Part shown: positions 37,577 through 51,082 of the stretch, one piece after another
Layout of the letters: every line of letters begins with the position of its first letter
Position numbering within the stretch: position 1 is the stretch's first letter
NCBI GenBank assembly: GCA_022606135.1
Contig: JABYQN010000009.1
Coordinates: 1,017,001 to 1,081,000, forward strand
Reading direction: 5' to 3'
Source of the DNA: Fomes fomentarius
Lineage: Eukaryota > Basidiomycota > Agaricomycetes > Polyporales > Polyporaceae
Length of the DNA stretch: 64,000 bases
Program-made: the position numbers and the translations under genes
Notes under the pieces: model-generated
Seen by the model: the letters and a program-made list of their open reading frames with translations, nothing else
What the model was told of the DNA's origin: nothing
The model's database searches: none

Positions 37577-40015
37577 ATGCTCTCCTTTCTTCTGCTACTT
37601 GCAGCCACACTGTTCACCTTCATTCTTACTAGCTCGTACCGGACGATGAAGCGATATGGTCCCCGTCCTCCGGGTCCGAAACCTATTCCGATCATCGGGA
37701 ATGTATTTAACTTAACTGCCAGAGAACTATGGCTGAGGGCGACGGAATGGGCGGAGAGTTACGGTGCGTATGGCATTGTATGTTCTGATACAAGATGCGG
37801 ACTCGGACTTACTCATGCTCGCGGAGAGTGTAGGTGATATAGTGTACTTGCACGTCTTCGGGCAGGGACTTCTGTTCTTGAACACGTACGAAGTCGCAAT
37901 CGACCTCCTCGAGCGCAAAGGCTCCATATATTCGGACAAGCCAGCTCTCGTCATGGCTGGTGACTTGTGAGTGGTCGTATTCTATTGGTGTGGCTTGATT
38001 AACCTGCACGACCTAGATGCGGGTGCAAGAACATGGTACGTCTCGAAGAAGTACCTCCGCAACACAATTCACCCCTTTCTATTCCACTCGTTACGCTAAC
38101 GTTTCCATGACAACTACCTGCAGGTTGCGTTCACCCACTACGGCGATGGAGCACGTAGGCAACGCCGCCTCATGGTCAAAGCACTCGGGCCTAGCGCGAT
38201 CCCTACATACCACCCCCTTCTGGAGATAGAGACTCAGGCACTACTGAACCGCCTCTTGGACGAGCCGAAGGAGTTTGAGGCACACATTCGGAGGTACGTA
38301 GTTCAAGGTGTAGTCGAAAAAGCGCCACTGACAATGTCGTGCTTGCTCTGTCTAGATACGCAGGCACATTGACGCTGTCTGTAGTCTACGGCTACAGTGT
38401 CACTTCCAATGACGACCCGCTGATCAACCTCGCGGAGGAGTGTGTGGACATACTGTCGAACCATATCGCTTCGGGTGGTGGGATCTGGGCTGTTGATGTA
38501 TTCCCGTTTCGTGAGCCCTGGTCGCTACTCTCAGCTGCATGATCTCGTTGGAGCCTGACCTGCGTGGCAGTGCAACACCTCCCGCTGTGGTTCCCCGGAG
38601 CCGGGTTCAAACGCAAGGCGAGCGCGTGGAAGGCGAGAATGGAAGAGTTCGTCGATAAGCCGTTTGAGCTCGTAAAGTCCCGCATGGTGCGTCTTCCCCC
38701 CTACACCATCTCCCATTGGTGCAGGGCGAGAAATGGCTAGAAGGAGGATTTGTGTCTGTCTGACTTCTGCGCTGTCTAGAAAGAGGGAACGGCAACTGCG
38801 TGCTTCTGCACAACGCTGCTTGATGAGACGTCAGACCAGGGCAAGGAGAATGACAAGGAGGGTAACGCGGAACGGGACTTTGACCTGAAATGGACGGCAA
38901 ACTCGATGTACTCCGGTGCGTTCACTGAAGTACTAGTCCAAGGACCAGTGTATTCAGCGATTCATTCTTCTTACGCACTCTTAGCTAGCCTCGACACGGT
39001 CAGTGTCCCTACACAGCGTATTCTGACCGGCCGCAGGAACTTAACTCCACATTTAGACCGTAACAGTCGTCCTCCACTTCCTGCTGATGATGATGCTGCA
39101 TCCCGATGTCGCGATCAAAGCACAAAAAGAGATCGAGAATGTCGTCGGCTCTGATCGCTTGCCAACCTTCGCGGATAGACCGGCCTTGCCGTACATCGAC
39201 GCGGTCATGAGCGAGGTGCTCCGCTGGGGCACACCAGTACCCCTAGCTCAGTTGTTCCATCCTGCTACGCCTTCATACTCACGCGGCCGTGGGCCTAACT
39301 CATATTACCTACTGTCTCACAGGGCTTCCACACCGTCTTATGGAAGACGACGTCTACAACGGCATGCACATCCCGCGAGGCACCCTCGTCTTCGGGAACG
39401 TCTGGTAAATCTCGTCCTTCTCCCGCAATGTTCCTCAATCCTGGCTTCTAGGCAAGATGGAGCCTAGAGCGGGCTGTCACGGATACTCGCTGACCTCATC
39501 CATGTGTACGCAGGAACATGACTCGCAACCCGGAGCTCTTTCCCGACCCGGACGTGTTCCGTCCCGAGCGCTACATGCATACGGTGGACCAGGAGACCGC
39601 GTACAGGCGCGACCCCCGCAACGTGGTCTTCGGGTTTGGTAGGAGGTGCGTGACGGATTCGCACTGCCTGCTAGAATCTCGGTACTCACGCTGCGGTGTA
39701 GACGATGCCCGGGTTCGCACCTGATCGAATCATCGATGTGGATTGTCATCGCATCCTTCCTTGCGACCTTCGACGTCAAGAAAGCTGTGGACGGGAAGGG
39801 CAACGTGATGGAACCTACAGTAGTGTTCGAGAACGCGGTCTTTCGGTACGTAAATCATCCTTCCTCCCCTCTTCCCCTCTTCCCTTCTTCAACGGCCCGC
39901 CCTGACCTGAATATGTGTCTCTCCGTGTAGGACGCCGAACACGTTCCCGTGCGATATACAACCCAGGTCCCCGCGCGCAGTCGGCCTCGTCCGGCAGTAT
40001 GTGAGCGATGCTTAG
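37577..40015 (+). CDS. cytochrome P450 (P450-2), O-methylsterigmatocystin oxidoreductase-like, one splice donor abnormal
   Basis: Thirteen exons: 37577-37763, 37834-37966, 38017-38035, 38124-38293, 38356-38510, 38571-38686, 38780-38915, 38985-38998, 39057-39246, 39323-39404, 39514-39645, 39702-39845, 39931-40015; closed frame of 520 aa. Signature parts: N-terminal membrane helix, RPPGPKPIPIIGN, SLDTTVTVV (I-helix), SEVLRWG (ExxR), RPERYMH and FGFGRRRCPGS (heme cysteine). It is paralogous to P450-3, with the same exon plan. The donor after exon 9 reads G|CTCAGT, whereas the matching donor in P450-3 is G|GTAAGT. With normal splicing lost, the gene may be a recent pseudogene, or may use a donor at about 39288 that adds 15 residues. 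The carboxyl end SDA follows VRQYV. Confidence 0.82.
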
Positions 40016-40808
40016 GAGGAGGTCACCCCACTACTGTATCACTCACTAGCTGTGACCTAATGATTCGAGCGGCCGTGAATGACCGGACGCTACATACTAC
40101 TGCGAGTGACAACTCACGTTAAGGTTTTGAACGCCCGACATCGATATCGCATATCATGGCTGTGTCTCACACCGTTTGCACAGGCCGAGTACAGTCATCC
40201 CGCTCGTGAGTCGTGAAGCCTTGTAAATCAAAAGTGCTTTATGCTTTGTAGTGGGTTGGTAATGCCGCTGTCATTTGTGGACCTCCGTGCCACTTGACGT
40301 ACTATCTAGTAGTTCAAACCTTCTGCCACGGGCATCTCTTTGCACGCCCGAGGGTGGCATCTCGTGACGCGACCTCAATCTCCGACCCGCACCGGGAGGA
40401 AGAAGTATGTTTACGGGTCATCTTTACGAATCCTTGGCCCCCACCAATGAGATCTCACGGCTATTGGCAGAAAAGGGCGCTTAGTGGTGGCCATGAGTCG
40501 AAGCCGGGTAGTAAGTATCTCTTCATCCTTCCTTCATCCCGAGCTTCGACGTGAATGGAGTGTGCACCTTGCAAAGCATGACAGATTATCGCATACTCCA
40601 GACGCCTACGTTTCCTTGCGCCACGAAGCCTGCCTGAGTCAGATTTGTGCCACTGCAAAATACCCAGTACTAGGCGGTGGCGCGATGATATAAATAGTGT
40701 ACGCACTTCAGCGAATTCTCAGCACAAACCAGCCCATTTCCAACTGTCCCCTAGGCCTCATTGGACCGGTAGGTATAAATACCACTATCAAAGTCGAAGC
40801 TTCAAGCC
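40016..40808. other. spacer between P450-2 and the SnoaL-like gene
   Basis: About 790 bases. Only the TATA box of the next gene is recognisable. Confidence 0.5.
40774..40780 (+). promoter_or_regulatory. TATA box of the SnoaL-like gene
   Basis: TATAAAT inside a small palindrome (ggtataaatacc), 29 bases before the ATG, with an inverted CCAAT (attgg) a little upstream. The distance to the ATG is short, so the 5' UTR would be minimal. Confidence 0.45.
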
Positions 40809-41537
40809 ATGTCAGCACCTATCGTTCCCCCCTTCACCGCCGAGACGGCCCACAAGAAGGTCAAGGTCGCACAGGACCTGTGGAACACGAAGAACGCAGA
40901 GAAAGTTTCGCTCGCATACACCGTACGTTCAGAAATTCCTCTCTGCCTCTTGTATCGACGATCCGGTCGGGCTTGCTGGTGTCGACCGTGGCTCACATAT
41001 ATAATGCCTTTGATCCCGACAGCCTGACACCATCTGGCGCAACCGTGACACCTTTCTCAACGGCCGCGAGGAGGTCGTTTCCTTCCTGACGAAGAAGTGG
41101 GAGAAAGAGGACGGGTACCGGCTCCGCAAGGAGCTCTTCGCGTTCTCGGACAACAAGATCGCCGTCCAGGTGGGCAGCCTCTCACGAAGATCATGATTAT
41201 TATCTGTCCCGCATCTCATATTGGCTGATCAACCCATGACGCGTCGCGACTCGCGCCTTACAGTTCTGGTACGAGTGGTATGAAACCAAGCCTGACGGGA
41301 CCAAGCAATGGTTCCGCTGCTACGGTCTAGAGGTACGATTGCTGAGCATTGCTTTTGGCACGACGGAGGATGTTGACCTGATTTGCGGACACGATGCAGG
41401 ACTGGACGTTCGCCGAGGATGGGCGCATGAAGAAGCGTCAGATGAGTGGGAACGATGTCCCCATCTCCGACGAGGAGCGGTGGTTCAAGGACGGAGTTGA
41501 TGTCAACTCGTTCCCGATCGCCGACAAGCACTACTAG
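40809..41537 (+). CDS. SnoaL-like (NTF2 fold) DUF1348 protein
   Basis: Four exons (40809-40922, 41023-41169, 41264-41332, 41400-41537) give a closed 155-aa frame. Typical DUF1348 landmarks: [55 protein letters not shown], and a C-terminal [15 protein letters not shown]. The family is a small cone-shaped NTF2-like fold common in bacteria and fungi. No reaction is established, though related SnoaL folds act as cyclases or isomerases. No signal peptide, so probably cytosolic. It lies 0.8 kb downstream of P450-2 on the same strand. Confidence 0.9.
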
Positions 41538-42091
41538 AATGGCGCATTGTGGTAGAAGCGTCAATGTATCGGTCCCCCTAAGCACATCACTCATCACAGA
41601 CACTCTTGTTGCACAGCTATGAAGTTACACGATCCGCGATGTCGATGAGCTCTTGGAAGCCAACGCGAAGTGCAAGTATGTACATAGCGAGTGGCACTAC
41701 ACCTAACAATGATATTGTACACATACTACATCACGATGCACAACGCGACAACGTTAACGACGACGACGACGAGCACAGACACGGGACACTGATAGTAACC
41801 ACATACATGAATAGGGAACAATAGAACCAACTGTAAGTAGACATAGACTGCGCGTGAATAAAAAAATGCAGAGATGCGGTGCGTACGGTTCAAATAGACA
41901 GACCCTCTCCTCCATCCCCTCTAGTCGATGAGTTAATGTACACAAACAGCCTCGAACATGACATGTCATGCATACAGGTCCGTGAACTTCTCTTACTCTT
42001 GCCCTGCCAGGTTTCCTTGTGATTCCTGCGAATGGGCCCCTCTCATCCCCCCACCACGATGGGATACCGCTACCGCCCAACGCATTACACC
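41538..42091. other. spacer between convergent SnoaL-like and zinc-finger genes
   Basis: About 550 bases holding both 3' ends. A short GAC-rich microsatellite-like run lies at about 41757-41773. Nothing else seen. Confidence 0.5.
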
Positions 42092-43994
42092 TCACATCTC
42101 CATCTCCATCTCCATGCCGTCCCACTCCTCCTCTTCGATCTTGCCATTCTTCATCTGGCTCGTCCACGCACGGGACCTGAACCCGAAGCGTCCGTGGCTC
42201 TCATCGCCCATGCCCTCCACGTCGACATACTCGACATCGCCCACCTTGGCTTCGGGATCGTTGTCCATGTCGACGCTGCCGCTGCCGCTACCACTACGCG
42301 AGCGCGATTCGGAGCGAAGAGATGAGCGCGGCAAGCTCCAGCCCCCGGCGCCGTCGGAGAACGAGCGTCCCAGACGGGACGCAGAGAACGACGCAGAGGC
42401 GGAGGCGGAACCTACAGACGAGCGGAACGACGACTGCGCGAAACCAACCGAGACCGGAGAGCTCCACGCATCCGATACAGATGCTCCGCTCACGAAGCTG
42501 TACGCGCCGCCATCCGCTTGAGGCTCGCGATACACATCGCGACCTGTTATAGGGACAGGCATGGGTGCAGAGCGGTGGTGTGAGGAGGGATAACCAGGCT
42601 GAGTGTTAGGATGGTTGTTCAAGCTGTGGCTGCTGCGGATAGGGATCGCATGGACGTCTGGCTGAGAGCGAGCCTGAGTAGGGACACCGACGACGCCAGG
42701 ACGAACGTGAGTGATCCCACCCGAGCTCGGGATGGCATAATCATGCATACGAGGGCCTGCCGAAGGGGAACGCCCGGTGCTGGTCGCGCCGGAGCCAGGA
42801 CCAGAGGCAGGGGTGCCAACGCTGGAGGAGAGAAGGGAGGGGGCTGGCACAGAACTCGATGTCGGATACGCGATGGGCTGATCGAGTGAGGCAGAGATCG
42901 CGCGAGGCTTGATTGTGGATTTCGGGTCGTGAAAGATGTTCGCTTGATCCGGGGGAGGAAGCAGACCACCCGAGAGGAAGGAAGGCCATAAGGCACGATC
43001 TTCAGGTAACGATGTCCCTCCTGACGCTGAGGGCGCCAAGTGGGAGAGGATCGCTGCTGCCTTCGGAAGTTCAGGAGATGGAACAAATTGCAGCTGAACG
43101 TCTGCTCACCTCGAGGAGCTGCACTTGCTGGTGCTTGCTAAGCAGGAATTTGGAAGCTTCCCGCCAGTGTGGTGAGTGTTCCCAACGATGCTTGATCAAG
43201 CACGACGGATGTCGGTATACCTATGGATGGGCGTCAACTATTCTGTCAATCTTGCCCCACACAAGAGACGGGAGAATCCGCGGAAACATTGTGGTCTAAC
43301 AGACCATGAAGAAGACCATGCACGGGTACAATTACCGGTGCGTTAATAGCAGGTGACCCTACTGACCTTCGAACAACTCTCACACTTGAATATTGTCCCC
43401 CTCTTCTTGCCAGTCTTGGTAACACTTATCCCAGCTCCGTGGATCTCCGCCTTGACCGGAGCAACCGCAGAAGCCGCGGAGGCTTCGTCCAGCACAACAT
43501 CATCATCCTTGGCCTCAACCTTGGGCACCGGACCAGAGGCAAGAATGCCGCTGGCGGAGGTAAAGGATGTTCCGGTCTGGGGAATGGCTTGGGGTGGAGG
43601 TGAGCCTACCAGAGATAGAGAAGCAAGGGAAGACAATGTCGCAGCGGCAGTGTGTAGCGTTACTGGGCTGTGGCAGAGTATTTGATTCATATTGAGGAAC
43701 ATAAGTAAGGACAACGCACGAAGGTCGGCTTTGTGCCTCCCGTGCATCGCTAAGTCTCCTCCGCATTTGACCCGTGGATGAGAGTCGGCGGTGCTTCATG
43801 GCAGCATGGACCTTGGTACTGCCTCCGAAGCCTCCGAGACTACCTCCGCCTGCTCCGAAGCTGCTGGGGTGGTTGTAGCTAGCTCGGGACGCCGTGCTGT
43901 CGACGGAGGATTCCCTGACGGTGGGAATAGGTCGAGCGGTGGTGGCAGCCTCGACGAGGGAAAAGAGGGACTGATCTCCGCTGGCCATCTTCAC
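42092..43994 (-). CDS. single C2H2 zinc-finger protein, putative transcription factor
   Basis: Four exons (minus): 43720-43994, 43367-43667, 43110-43220 and 42092-43060; closed frame of 551 aa from ATG 43994 (a second ATG two codons later is equally possible). One C2H2 finger spans the exon 2-3 junction: FKCESCSKV then YRHPSCLIKHRWEH (Cys-x2-Cys, 12 residues, His-x4-His). It is followed by a helical block (WREASKFLLSKHQQVQLLEAAAIL). The remainder is Ser/Pro/Gly-rich with an acidic end and a Met-Glu repeat tail. Such proteins are usually nuclear regulators; targets unknown. It sits between the P450 pair and the ABC transporter and is divergent from the transporter. Confidence 0.85.
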
Positions 43995-44788
43995 ACGTAG
44001 TAATCATAAAGTGGTGTAAATGGAGTCAGAGAGAGGCAGTAACATACGAAAGTTATTATGCGTTCCTAGATGACACCCTTAGCCGAAGAACAATGAGACG
44101 CTGGGGAATGTAGACGTGGCCAGCGAAGGAGAAGAGGAAGTGCAAGAAGAAGACGAATGGAAAGACATGCGTTGGCGTTGGGAGTCTGCTGAGGACATTG
44201 GACGATCAGCAGCGAGCAGCCATCGTGGTGGATGTCAGGGACAGCGAGCACAGAGCGGACCAGACAAAGCTACTCGTCCACTCACGATTCAAAGTCCGCC
44301 CAAATTCGCTGCGCTTTCTATTCTGGCAGCTTCCCGCCCGCCCGGCGGGACTGTGTCTAATTCTTGCCGACGGGCGCCTGCAACGAGGGCCAGCGTCTGC
44401 ACTAGTGACTCACACCAAGTCACACCGCTATTCGAGGTCACGTACTCTCGCGACCGCAGAAGCCAGCTGTGCCGTAATCTGAACAGTCCGTGCGCCGTTC
44501 GGCTCGGCCTCGTTCCCTCGGCTCTCGACACTGATTGGCTCAAGCTCATGGCCGAACCACTCAGCGTAATTTGTGCGTCCGTGGCTATGCCTGTGTGTGG
44601 GAGTACTTGCTTTCAAACCGAATACATTTCCGGCTTTCGGTAAGGGGCATGATGGCCGGGAGACGCCACGAAGCCTACATAGGTCCTAATACAACCTCCC
44701 GTACACTCTTGTCCACACTTTCATCACCCCCCCACCCCCTGCTATACTCATCTAACCATCATCGCAGCACCTGGCCTAATCTCTCATC
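43995..44788. other. divergent promoter region of the zinc-finger and ABC transporter genes
   Basis: About 790 bases without a convincing ORF. It presumably drives both genes. No TATA box stands out. Confidence 0.5.
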
Positions 44789-47700
44789 ATGCTGAACATG
44801 TTACATCCCCAGCCAGCTCCGCCAGCGTACGGCGCAGGCAAGGTAGTTCCCGAAACAAGCGCATCGTGAGTGTCAGATCGCCCATTCCCGTCGATCGGAC
44901 GTGGCGTCCTGAGGTTAGTTTTGGTGTCGCACCGTTGTGCGGCAACAAACCATCACTGCCCTTCGTGTCCTCGCCTCGCCTATCATCACTACTGGCGAAC
45001 TAACTTATCAAACCACAGGCCATTTTCTAAATTATTCTTCTCCTGGTTGAACCCCATCCTCTCCGTCGGTTTCTCTCGTCCTTTAGAGAAAGAAGGTTAG
45101 CAGACCAAAAGCCGCTTACTCGCTGCAAATCTGAAGTGAAGGTTTCCTCACAGATTTCTGGTCCTTGCCTCCAAACCGGTTGACGGACGACCTTACCTTG
45201 AAGGTTGAGAAAACTTTCTATGCAAGATGTCCCCCTGAAGAACGCCCGGCCGTCCTCTATGAAGATGTCAAACACGATTCAGATAGTGGAGACCTTACGC
45301 GACAATCTTCGACGACGAAAGTACCTCATCTTGACGGCAAGGACAAGAATGCTGCTCAAGTATCCGACCAAGGACCCAACACATCATCCGGCCAGAAGCC
45401 GGAGTACGACTCCTCTCTAGCCAAGGCTCTATACCATGTGTTCTTTGTGCAGTTCTGGTCCGCTGGCCTGTTGAAGTTCATCTCTGGTACTTTCCATCCA
45501 TCCAAGCTTTACTGTTAACGTGTAACCCACGTGCTTGTACAGACACCCTCAATACCACTACGCCGCTGGTGAATCAGCAACTCCTGGCGTGGCTCGTGGC
45601 TTCGTACGTCTACAGCCGCCTGAGCGACGAACAACGGGCCGCGTCTGGGCTACAACAGCCGCAGGGTATAGGGTACGGTATTGGTCTTGCTTTTGCTATC
45701 TTTGCTATGCAGGGTGAGTTGTGACCGCTCTAATCTTCTCACGCGAATCTGACAGTTTGTGGCAGAGATCTCCAGTCTGGTATGTATTCGTACAAGTTCT
45801 CGAGTTCATTTACCGCAATTCAATGATGTCCTCCTTAGGCGTCGAATCACTACTTCAAGAGTGCGCAACTCTCTTATCCTATATCTACTCTTGACTGACG
45901 CAACCGTTCAGTCTCTATGACGAACGGTCTTTGCCTACGTACGAGTGTATGTTACGTCTTTCTTGCACCCATTGCTGCCCATTCTCATATTACCGTGCAC
46001 AGCTCATCGGAGCGATCTTTCGGAAAGCACTGCGACTCAGTGGGCGTGCCCGCATGGAGCACAATGTCGGACAAATCACTACGATGATATCCACCGATAC
46101 GACGAGGCTCGACCGCAATGCGTCTTCTATCCATAAGTGAGTGATATATTCCATCATTAAGGCGGACATCTGCGAATATATAATACCACGCGATTTAGTG
46201 TCTGGATCGCGCCGATACAGGTATGTATTTATTCTGTTTGTTGCGGATAGCATCGTCAAACAACGCACCCTTCGTGATCCAGATCATCCTGGGCATCGCT
46301 CTCCTCATTCGCAATGTAGGTCTCCGGGTCGTGCCTGCATCTGCTGCGTATGCTGACTTTTGACAGCTTGGACCTTCCGCCTTAGTAGGGCTCGCAGTAA
46401 GATTGTGGCTTCGCCCCTAAGTAACGGACATTGACTGACACGCCTCCGCGCCGACAGGTCCTCATTCTCGGCTTCCCCCTCCAGACAGTCCTCGCTCAGG
46501 CAATGCTTGCAGCGCGTATGAAGGGCGTGGCGTACACCGACCAGCGAGTCCGCCTGTCTACAGAGGTACATCACCCCCTTTTCTTGACGCGCTGTCCGCG
46601 TTTGCTCATACATTGTGCGTAGGTACTGTCTGGCATCCGTCTTATCAAGTATTACGCGTGGGAGGCGTTCTATGCACATCATGTCGGCACCTTGCGTGAG
46701 CGCGAACTCAAGTCTATTCGCCGGATGGCGTGCGTACTATCGTTTGACCTGTAAGTCCTAGCAATAAAGACTAACTGGATTTCCTAGCGAGTTGAGGTCG
46801 GTTCTCATCGGTGTCGTCACAATAATCCCTATTGTGGCCACGGTGCTATCCATCGTACGTTCCGCATGCCCTTCCTTCGTTAAACCGACCCTAATGTCAA
46901 CATCTCGTGCCTAGGTTACTTATGCTTTGACTGGCCACGACCTCGATGTCGCCATCATCTTCAGTTCCGTGCAGTACTTCGGCGTACGTTTCTAGCATGG
47001 TTCCTTTTTCATGGCCCATGGTGGTTGATACCCTATGACTCCCAACGCGCATAGATCATCCGTGTTCCGCTCACCTTCCTGCCAATTACCATCGCCAGCG
47101 TCACCGATGCGCTCGTCGCCCTCCGACGTATCTCTGCTTTCCTGCGCGCGGATGAGCTCGCCGTGCCATACACAATCGATCCGTCGAGTGACAGTGCCAT
47201 CGATGTTGACGGGGACTTCACGTGGGAGAGTGTCGGCAACGGGAACGCGTCCCCGAAGTTCGCCGAGACTGGTGGCAATGCAGAGAAAGGGAATGGTGAC
47301 CAGGCAAAGGACGCGGAGGACGCGGATGAGAAGGAAGGCATGGAGGAGAAGGACGATGCCAAGCCGATCTTGCCCACCGCTGCGACTGACGCTGCAGGTC
47401 AGCCCTCGGAGACTGGGGATGGGGCCAAGCAAGAAGAGAAACCGTTCGAGCTCAAGGACCTCAATCTAAAGATTCCCAAAGGCTCATTCGTTGCGATCGT
47501 CGGACGCGTCGGATCGGGCAAGGTGTGTACAAGCTAACGTACCTGGTATATGCGCTCACCAACCTCTTCCGCAGAGTTCAGTCCTGCAGGCTCTGATCGG
47601 AGAGATGAGGAAGACCCGAGGTCATGTACGTGAATACCGCCCGTTTCTCTCCCCATTCGGAGCTGATGGTGACTCGCTCTACAGTGTATTTTCTCGTCTA

Positions 47701-50700
47701 CGGCAGCATACGTTCCTCAGACGCCGTGGATCATGAACGCGACTCTCCGTCAGAATGTGACCTTCGGTCAAGAGGAGAACGAGGCCAAGTGCGCAATTCC
47801 TGGAATTTGAACCCAACTCGTTCACTCACTCCGCATGCTCCACGTAGGTTCCGCAACATCATCATGTCATGTTGCCTCGAGCCCGACCTCAAGATGCTGC
47901 CCAACGGCGAGAATACCGAGATCGGCGAGAAAGGCATCAACCTCAGCGGGGGCCAGAAAGCCCGTGTTTCTCTCGCGCGCGCGGCTTACTCTGGCGCAGA
48001 GATTGTGCTGATGGACGACTCGCTCAGCGCTGTAGATTCTCACGTCGGGAAGAAGCTGCTCGACAACTGTCTGCTGAACGGTCCACTCTCGGATAAGACT
48101 CGTGTGCTCGTCACCCATTCCCTCCATGTCCTCGACAAGACGGACTATATCTATGTGATGGATGAGGGTGTGATTGTTGAACAGGGAACCTATGCGGTAC
48201 GGAGAGATGAGATCGACTGCGCACATCTCATTGACCCATACATATAGGACTTGATGGCCAACGGAAGAGCGTTTTCGCGCCTGATGGAAGAATACGGCAG
48301 TCTAGACAAACAGGCAGAAGAAGCATCCACCGAAGAGCAGCAGGCTGGACCCAAGAAATCCGACGCTGTTGCGCCCGAGGCCACCGAGAAGACAGCCCAG
48401 GCACTCATGCAGGAGGAAGAACGAGAGACGGGCGCTGTGTCGTGGTCTGTGTACTCCAAGTACTTCCGCTTCGCCGGGGGTGTCTACGTCTTCCCGTTGA
48501 TCTTGCTATGGGCCACTCTGTATCAAGCCGCGCAAGGTACGCCCACTGATGCGAGTTCGCTCTCTATGCCATCGTTAATCGTGAATATAGTCGCAAACAC
48601 GTTGTTCCTTGGATTCTGGACATCGTCCAGCATTCCCGGTTTTAGCCAAGCCGACTACATGGGAACATATGCCGCCCTCGGTATCGCCAATGGTATCTTT
48701 GTATTCATGCTCAGCGTCACAATTTCGTGAGTTGCAGTGACCTTACTATATATGTAGTGGTGTTGCTGAAACAACAGCGGTATAGTCTTTTCTGCCTGAC
48801 TGCAGGGCTGAGTCTATTCAAGGTATCGTTCATGGCCGTCCTTCGGTCCCCTGTCTCATTCTTCGACACAACCCCGATGGGTGCGTTTCCCCAGGTCGAT
48901 GGGCAATGTCCTGAATGCTAATCAGTATCCCTGCTACAGGTCGCATATCGTCACGGTTGTCTAAGGATCAAGACACCCTCGACACGCAGTTGCCGATGGT
49001 CGGGCTGCAGGTGGGTCTTTTCAATCACTCACTATACACTATGCTCCTTGATTGCACCTAATTCACCCGATGCAGTTCATCATGATTGTTAGTTCCATCT
49101 TCGGGACGGCCGCCTTGGTGTTCTACACCTTCCCTTACCTAGGCATCATCTTCGCACCGATGATCATCTTCTACTACTTTGCGGCCATATACTATCGCCG
49201 CAGTTCGGTAGAGATCAAACGTTTAGACTCTCTTCTCCGTTCGTTCGTCTACGCGTCTTACTCCGGTAAGCCTTGCTTTGTAATCTCTTTTCGGAAGTTG
49301 CCAAGCCTGAAGCCCGATGCCACAGAATCCCTCACTGGTTTGAGCACCGTCCGCGCGTATCGTGCTCAGGTATGTTGTCTCGTTGTAGACGTCCTAGCGG
49401 CTCATTGACATGCATGCCCTGTATAGTCTCGTTTCATCACCAAGTCCGAACAGGGCCTCGATCAGGAGAATAGAGCGTACTACATGACTATCATGATACA
49501 GCGTTGGTTGGGCATCCGCCTCGACATCATCGGCAACATCCTTCTTCTCGGAATCTGTCTCTTCGCTGCAGGCTTCAGACACTCCGTCGATCCTAGCAAG
49601 ATCGGTGTCGTGTTGACATACACTCTCAGTCGTGAGTGCTTCTCCCTTCACTAATCCGAACGAACGCAATGGCCCTGAATGTTTATGTCGTGCAGTCACG
49701 CAGGTGTTCTGTGAGTCATCTTTACAGGGTGACGCCGCACCCGACCACAGCGCTCGCTGATCATGTATTTGTATCTGTGCAGCGTTGCTCGTGGACCAAT
49801 ACGCACAGAACGAGCAGAACTTCAACGCGGTCGAGCGCGTCCTGTACTACACCGAGCTGCGGAGCGAAGGTGCCGCCACCACGCCCAACGATCCGCCGCC
49901 CGAGTGGCCCGAGGCAGGCGCGGTTGAGTTCGAAGACGTCGAGATGGCGTATCGCCCCGGTCTCCCGGCTGTGCTCAAGGGCGTTAGCTTCCAGGTCAAA
50001 CCTGGTGAAAAGGTGTGCGGATCCCTTGTCGCCACAGAGCTGACACACGCCACTGTGGTGGAAGGTCAAGGGCTGACATGGCACGTTCTGCAGGTCGGCA
50101 TTGTTGGGAGGACCGGTGCTGGGAAGAGTTCCCTCCTGCAAGCGCTCTTCAGGATCGTCAACGTGCAAGCTGGGACGATCACCATCGACGGCAGGAACAT
50201 CGCCAATATCGGCTTGGACGTCCTACGCGGCCGACTGGCGCTCGTTCCCCAGGACAGTGTCTTGTTCCAGGGTACGCTGAGGGAGAATTTGTAAGCATCC
50301 ATTCATAGCTATTCAACGTGTCCTCCCTTGATCATTGAATTGAGATGATAGGGACCCGCAAAATACGAGAACGGACGCGGACATCATCGACTCCCTCAAA
50401 CGCACATGGTTGCTCCCCAAAGAAGGGAAACCGGACCCCGCTGCAGAAGCCAAGTTCAGCTTGGACTCTGCCGTCAGCGACGAAGGCAAGTCCGATGCTT
50501 ACCGTTTCGACCTCCGTGCACCGATATTGAAGGATCTCGTCAGGCTCGAACTACAGTGCTGGCGAGAAGCAGCTCCTTGCTCTCTGTCGAGCCTTGGTGA
50601 AGAACAGCCGCATCATAGTCCTGGTAGGTTGTTCTAGAACCGTCGTCCAATCGCAGCTTTGGCTTAATCACCCGTGGCGACAATCAGGACGAAGCAACCA

Positions 50701-51082
50701 GCAGTGTCGATGTCGAGACGGACGCTAAAGTGCAGCGGACGATAAAGAACGAGTTCTCCTCTTCAACGTTGCTTTGCGTTGCTCATCGCTTGAACACCAT
50801 CGGTGAGTTCCCCCTCCCCCTCCCCCTTTCCCCTTTGTGGTCTCTCTGATGCTGACCGAATCATTCTACGGATCAGTCTACTACGATCGTATTCTCGTCA
50901 TGAATGCAGGCAAGGTCGCCGAGTTCGATACCCCGCTAAACCTATTCGACAACGAGGACTCGATCTTCCGCTCCTTGTGTAACGAGGCGAAGCTGTCTAG
51001 ACAAGACATCGTCAAGATACGTGCCAGCGCCCAGGGAGAACCTCTCCCTGCCCCAGAATCTGGTTCTGCGTTCATCACATAG
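44789..51082 (+). CDS. ABCC/MRP-type full ABC transporter (Yor1-like)
   Basis: Plasma-membrane or vacuolar exporter of organic anions and drugs. About 25-30 exons (first two 44789-44865 and from 45019; others approximate), stop at 51080-51082. Order: N-terminal [17 protein letters not shown]1 ([27 protein letters not shown]); NBD1 with Walker A GRVGSGK, signature [14 protein letters not shown] and Walker B VLMDDS; TMD2 ([27 protein letters not shown]); NBD2 with Walker [10 protein letters not shown], a [15 protein letters not shown] signature, DEATSSVD and an AHRLNTI H-loop. It has no extra N-terminal TMD0, like the short ABCC type. A strongly acidic linker of about 90 residues precedes NBD1. 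One intron in NBD2 (50486-50543) is of the GC-AG class. All catalytic motifs are present, so it is probably functional. Confidence 0.9.
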
